This document shows positions 14,711 to 15,189 of a stretch of 15,189 bases of DNA, in pieces. The stretch covers positions 1-15,189 of the forward strand of contig JBEEMM010000023.1 of NCBI GenBank assembly GCA_041192685.1, written 5' to 3'. The notes beneath the pieces were generated by a model. It did not search any database, was not told where the DNA came from, and worked only from the letters and a program-made list of their open reading frames with translations. Every line of letters starts with the position of its first letter. Within the stretch, counting starts at the first letter, position 1. The position numbers were made by a program, and so were the translations under genes. This DNA is from TMED14 sp041192685. Lineage in GTDB: Bacteria > Bacteroidota > Bacteroidia > Flavobacteriales > Schleiferiaceae.

Positions 14711-15189
14711 ATGGCACAACCCGCTGCGACAGAATCTTGGTCTGGAGGCAATGAGCCCATGAAGGCCGAGTACGGCAAACTAATGATGTGGTTCTTCTTG
14801 GTTTCTGATGCCTTGACGTTTACCGGATTTTTGACGGCATACGGATTCATGCGTTTTGGCCATGAAGCAACCTGGCCTATTGCCGAAGACGTTTTTACCC
14901 ACTTCCCAGGCATCGAGGGCGACCAGCCCTTGCTCTATGTGGCCTTTATGACCTTCGTGCTCATCATGTCCTCGGTCACGATGGTGATTGCTGTGAATGC
15001 AGGGCATCAACTCAAGAAGACCGCGGTGGCTTGGTGGATGATTGCCACCATCGTGGGTGGTTTAATTTTTGTTGGCTCGCAGGCATGGGAATGGTATCAT
15101 TTTATCATCGGAGACAAGGGCGGGATTGAACTTGCCGACGGCCGCGTGCTCAAGGTGGCAGAAGCCCAAACGGGAGAAGTACTTTCATT
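14711..15189 (+). CDS. Cytochrome c oxidase subunit III, N-terminal part (long form)
   Basis: The ATG at 14711 opens a frame of 159 codons that continues past the window edge. After a polar N terminus (about 20 residues), KLMMWFFLVSDALTFTGFL is the typical first helix of subunit III (the W-F-L-x-S-D-A motif). Helices at about 74-95 and 104-126 follow, the last ending SQAWEWYHFI, another family signature. The remaining C-terminal helices and the His motif are outside the window. It follows the short subunit III gene by 40 bases holding a tandem repeat and a possible promoter. It is a different and longer version rather than a recent duplicate: the two proteins share no obvious stretch of identity. 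It probably works in the same oxidase complex. Confidence 0.92.
   Translation, partial: MAQPAATESWSGGNEPMKAEYGKLMMWFFLVSDALTFTGFLTAYGFMRFGHEATWPIAEDVFTHFPGIEGDQPLLYVAFMTFVLIMSSVTMVIAVNAGHQLKKTAVAWWMIATIVGGLIFVGSQAWEWYHFIIGDKGGIELADGRVLKVAEAQTGEVLS

Overview
The window looks like chromosomal DNA from a marine-type member of the Bacteroidota, most likely Flavobacteriia (Flavobacteriales), with fairly high GC for that group. The evidence is a full-length SprA (the type IX secretion outer-membrane translocon), two proteins with type IX (T9SS) C-terminal sorting domains, Bacteroidota-style promoter boxes (TTG / TAnnTTTG) and almost no Shine-Dalgarno sequences before start codons. The taxon is inferred from gene content; no rRNA is present.

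Layout. Positions 1-125 (minus) hold the first 41 codons of an exported, probably thioredoxin-like protein. Positions 237-2162 (minus) encode a large Omp28/thioredoxin-like secreted protein with a CGPC motif and a T9SS sorting domain, ending in a strong terminator at 182-215. A short divergent promoter region (2163-2265) separates it from a plus-strand T9SS cargo-like protein (2266-2946). The central block on the plus strand is ruvA - sprA - gcvH - vanZ-like - tonB-like (2986-12352), with overlaps or very short gaps, closed by a terminator at 12371-12394. The last block is cysQ - ctaB - two cytochrome oxidase subunit III genes (12408 to the window end), again tightly packed; the last gene is cut by the window edge.

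How the genes fit together. SprA is the outer-membrane exit channel for T9SS substrates. The two sorting-domain proteins beside it are the kind of cargo it exports, and the CGPC protein would carry a thiol-redox domain to the surface or outside. The TonB-like protein could couple inner-membrane proton motive force to outer-membrane transporters; a direct link to SprA is not shown. The last block concerns aerobic respiration: CtaB makes heme O and the two subunit III proteins belong to a heme-copper oxidase.

The region is mostly a conserved core locus, and I found no clearly undescribed system. The best leads are a recurrent promoter-box-to-ATG spacing that suggests leaderless mRNAs, EF-hand-like acidic loops and low-complexity insertions in SprA, and a perfect tandem 9-bp repeat before the second subunit III gene. 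No tRNA, rRNA, CRISPR array, insertion sequence or integration site was recognised. No stretch above 300 bases lacks a gene.
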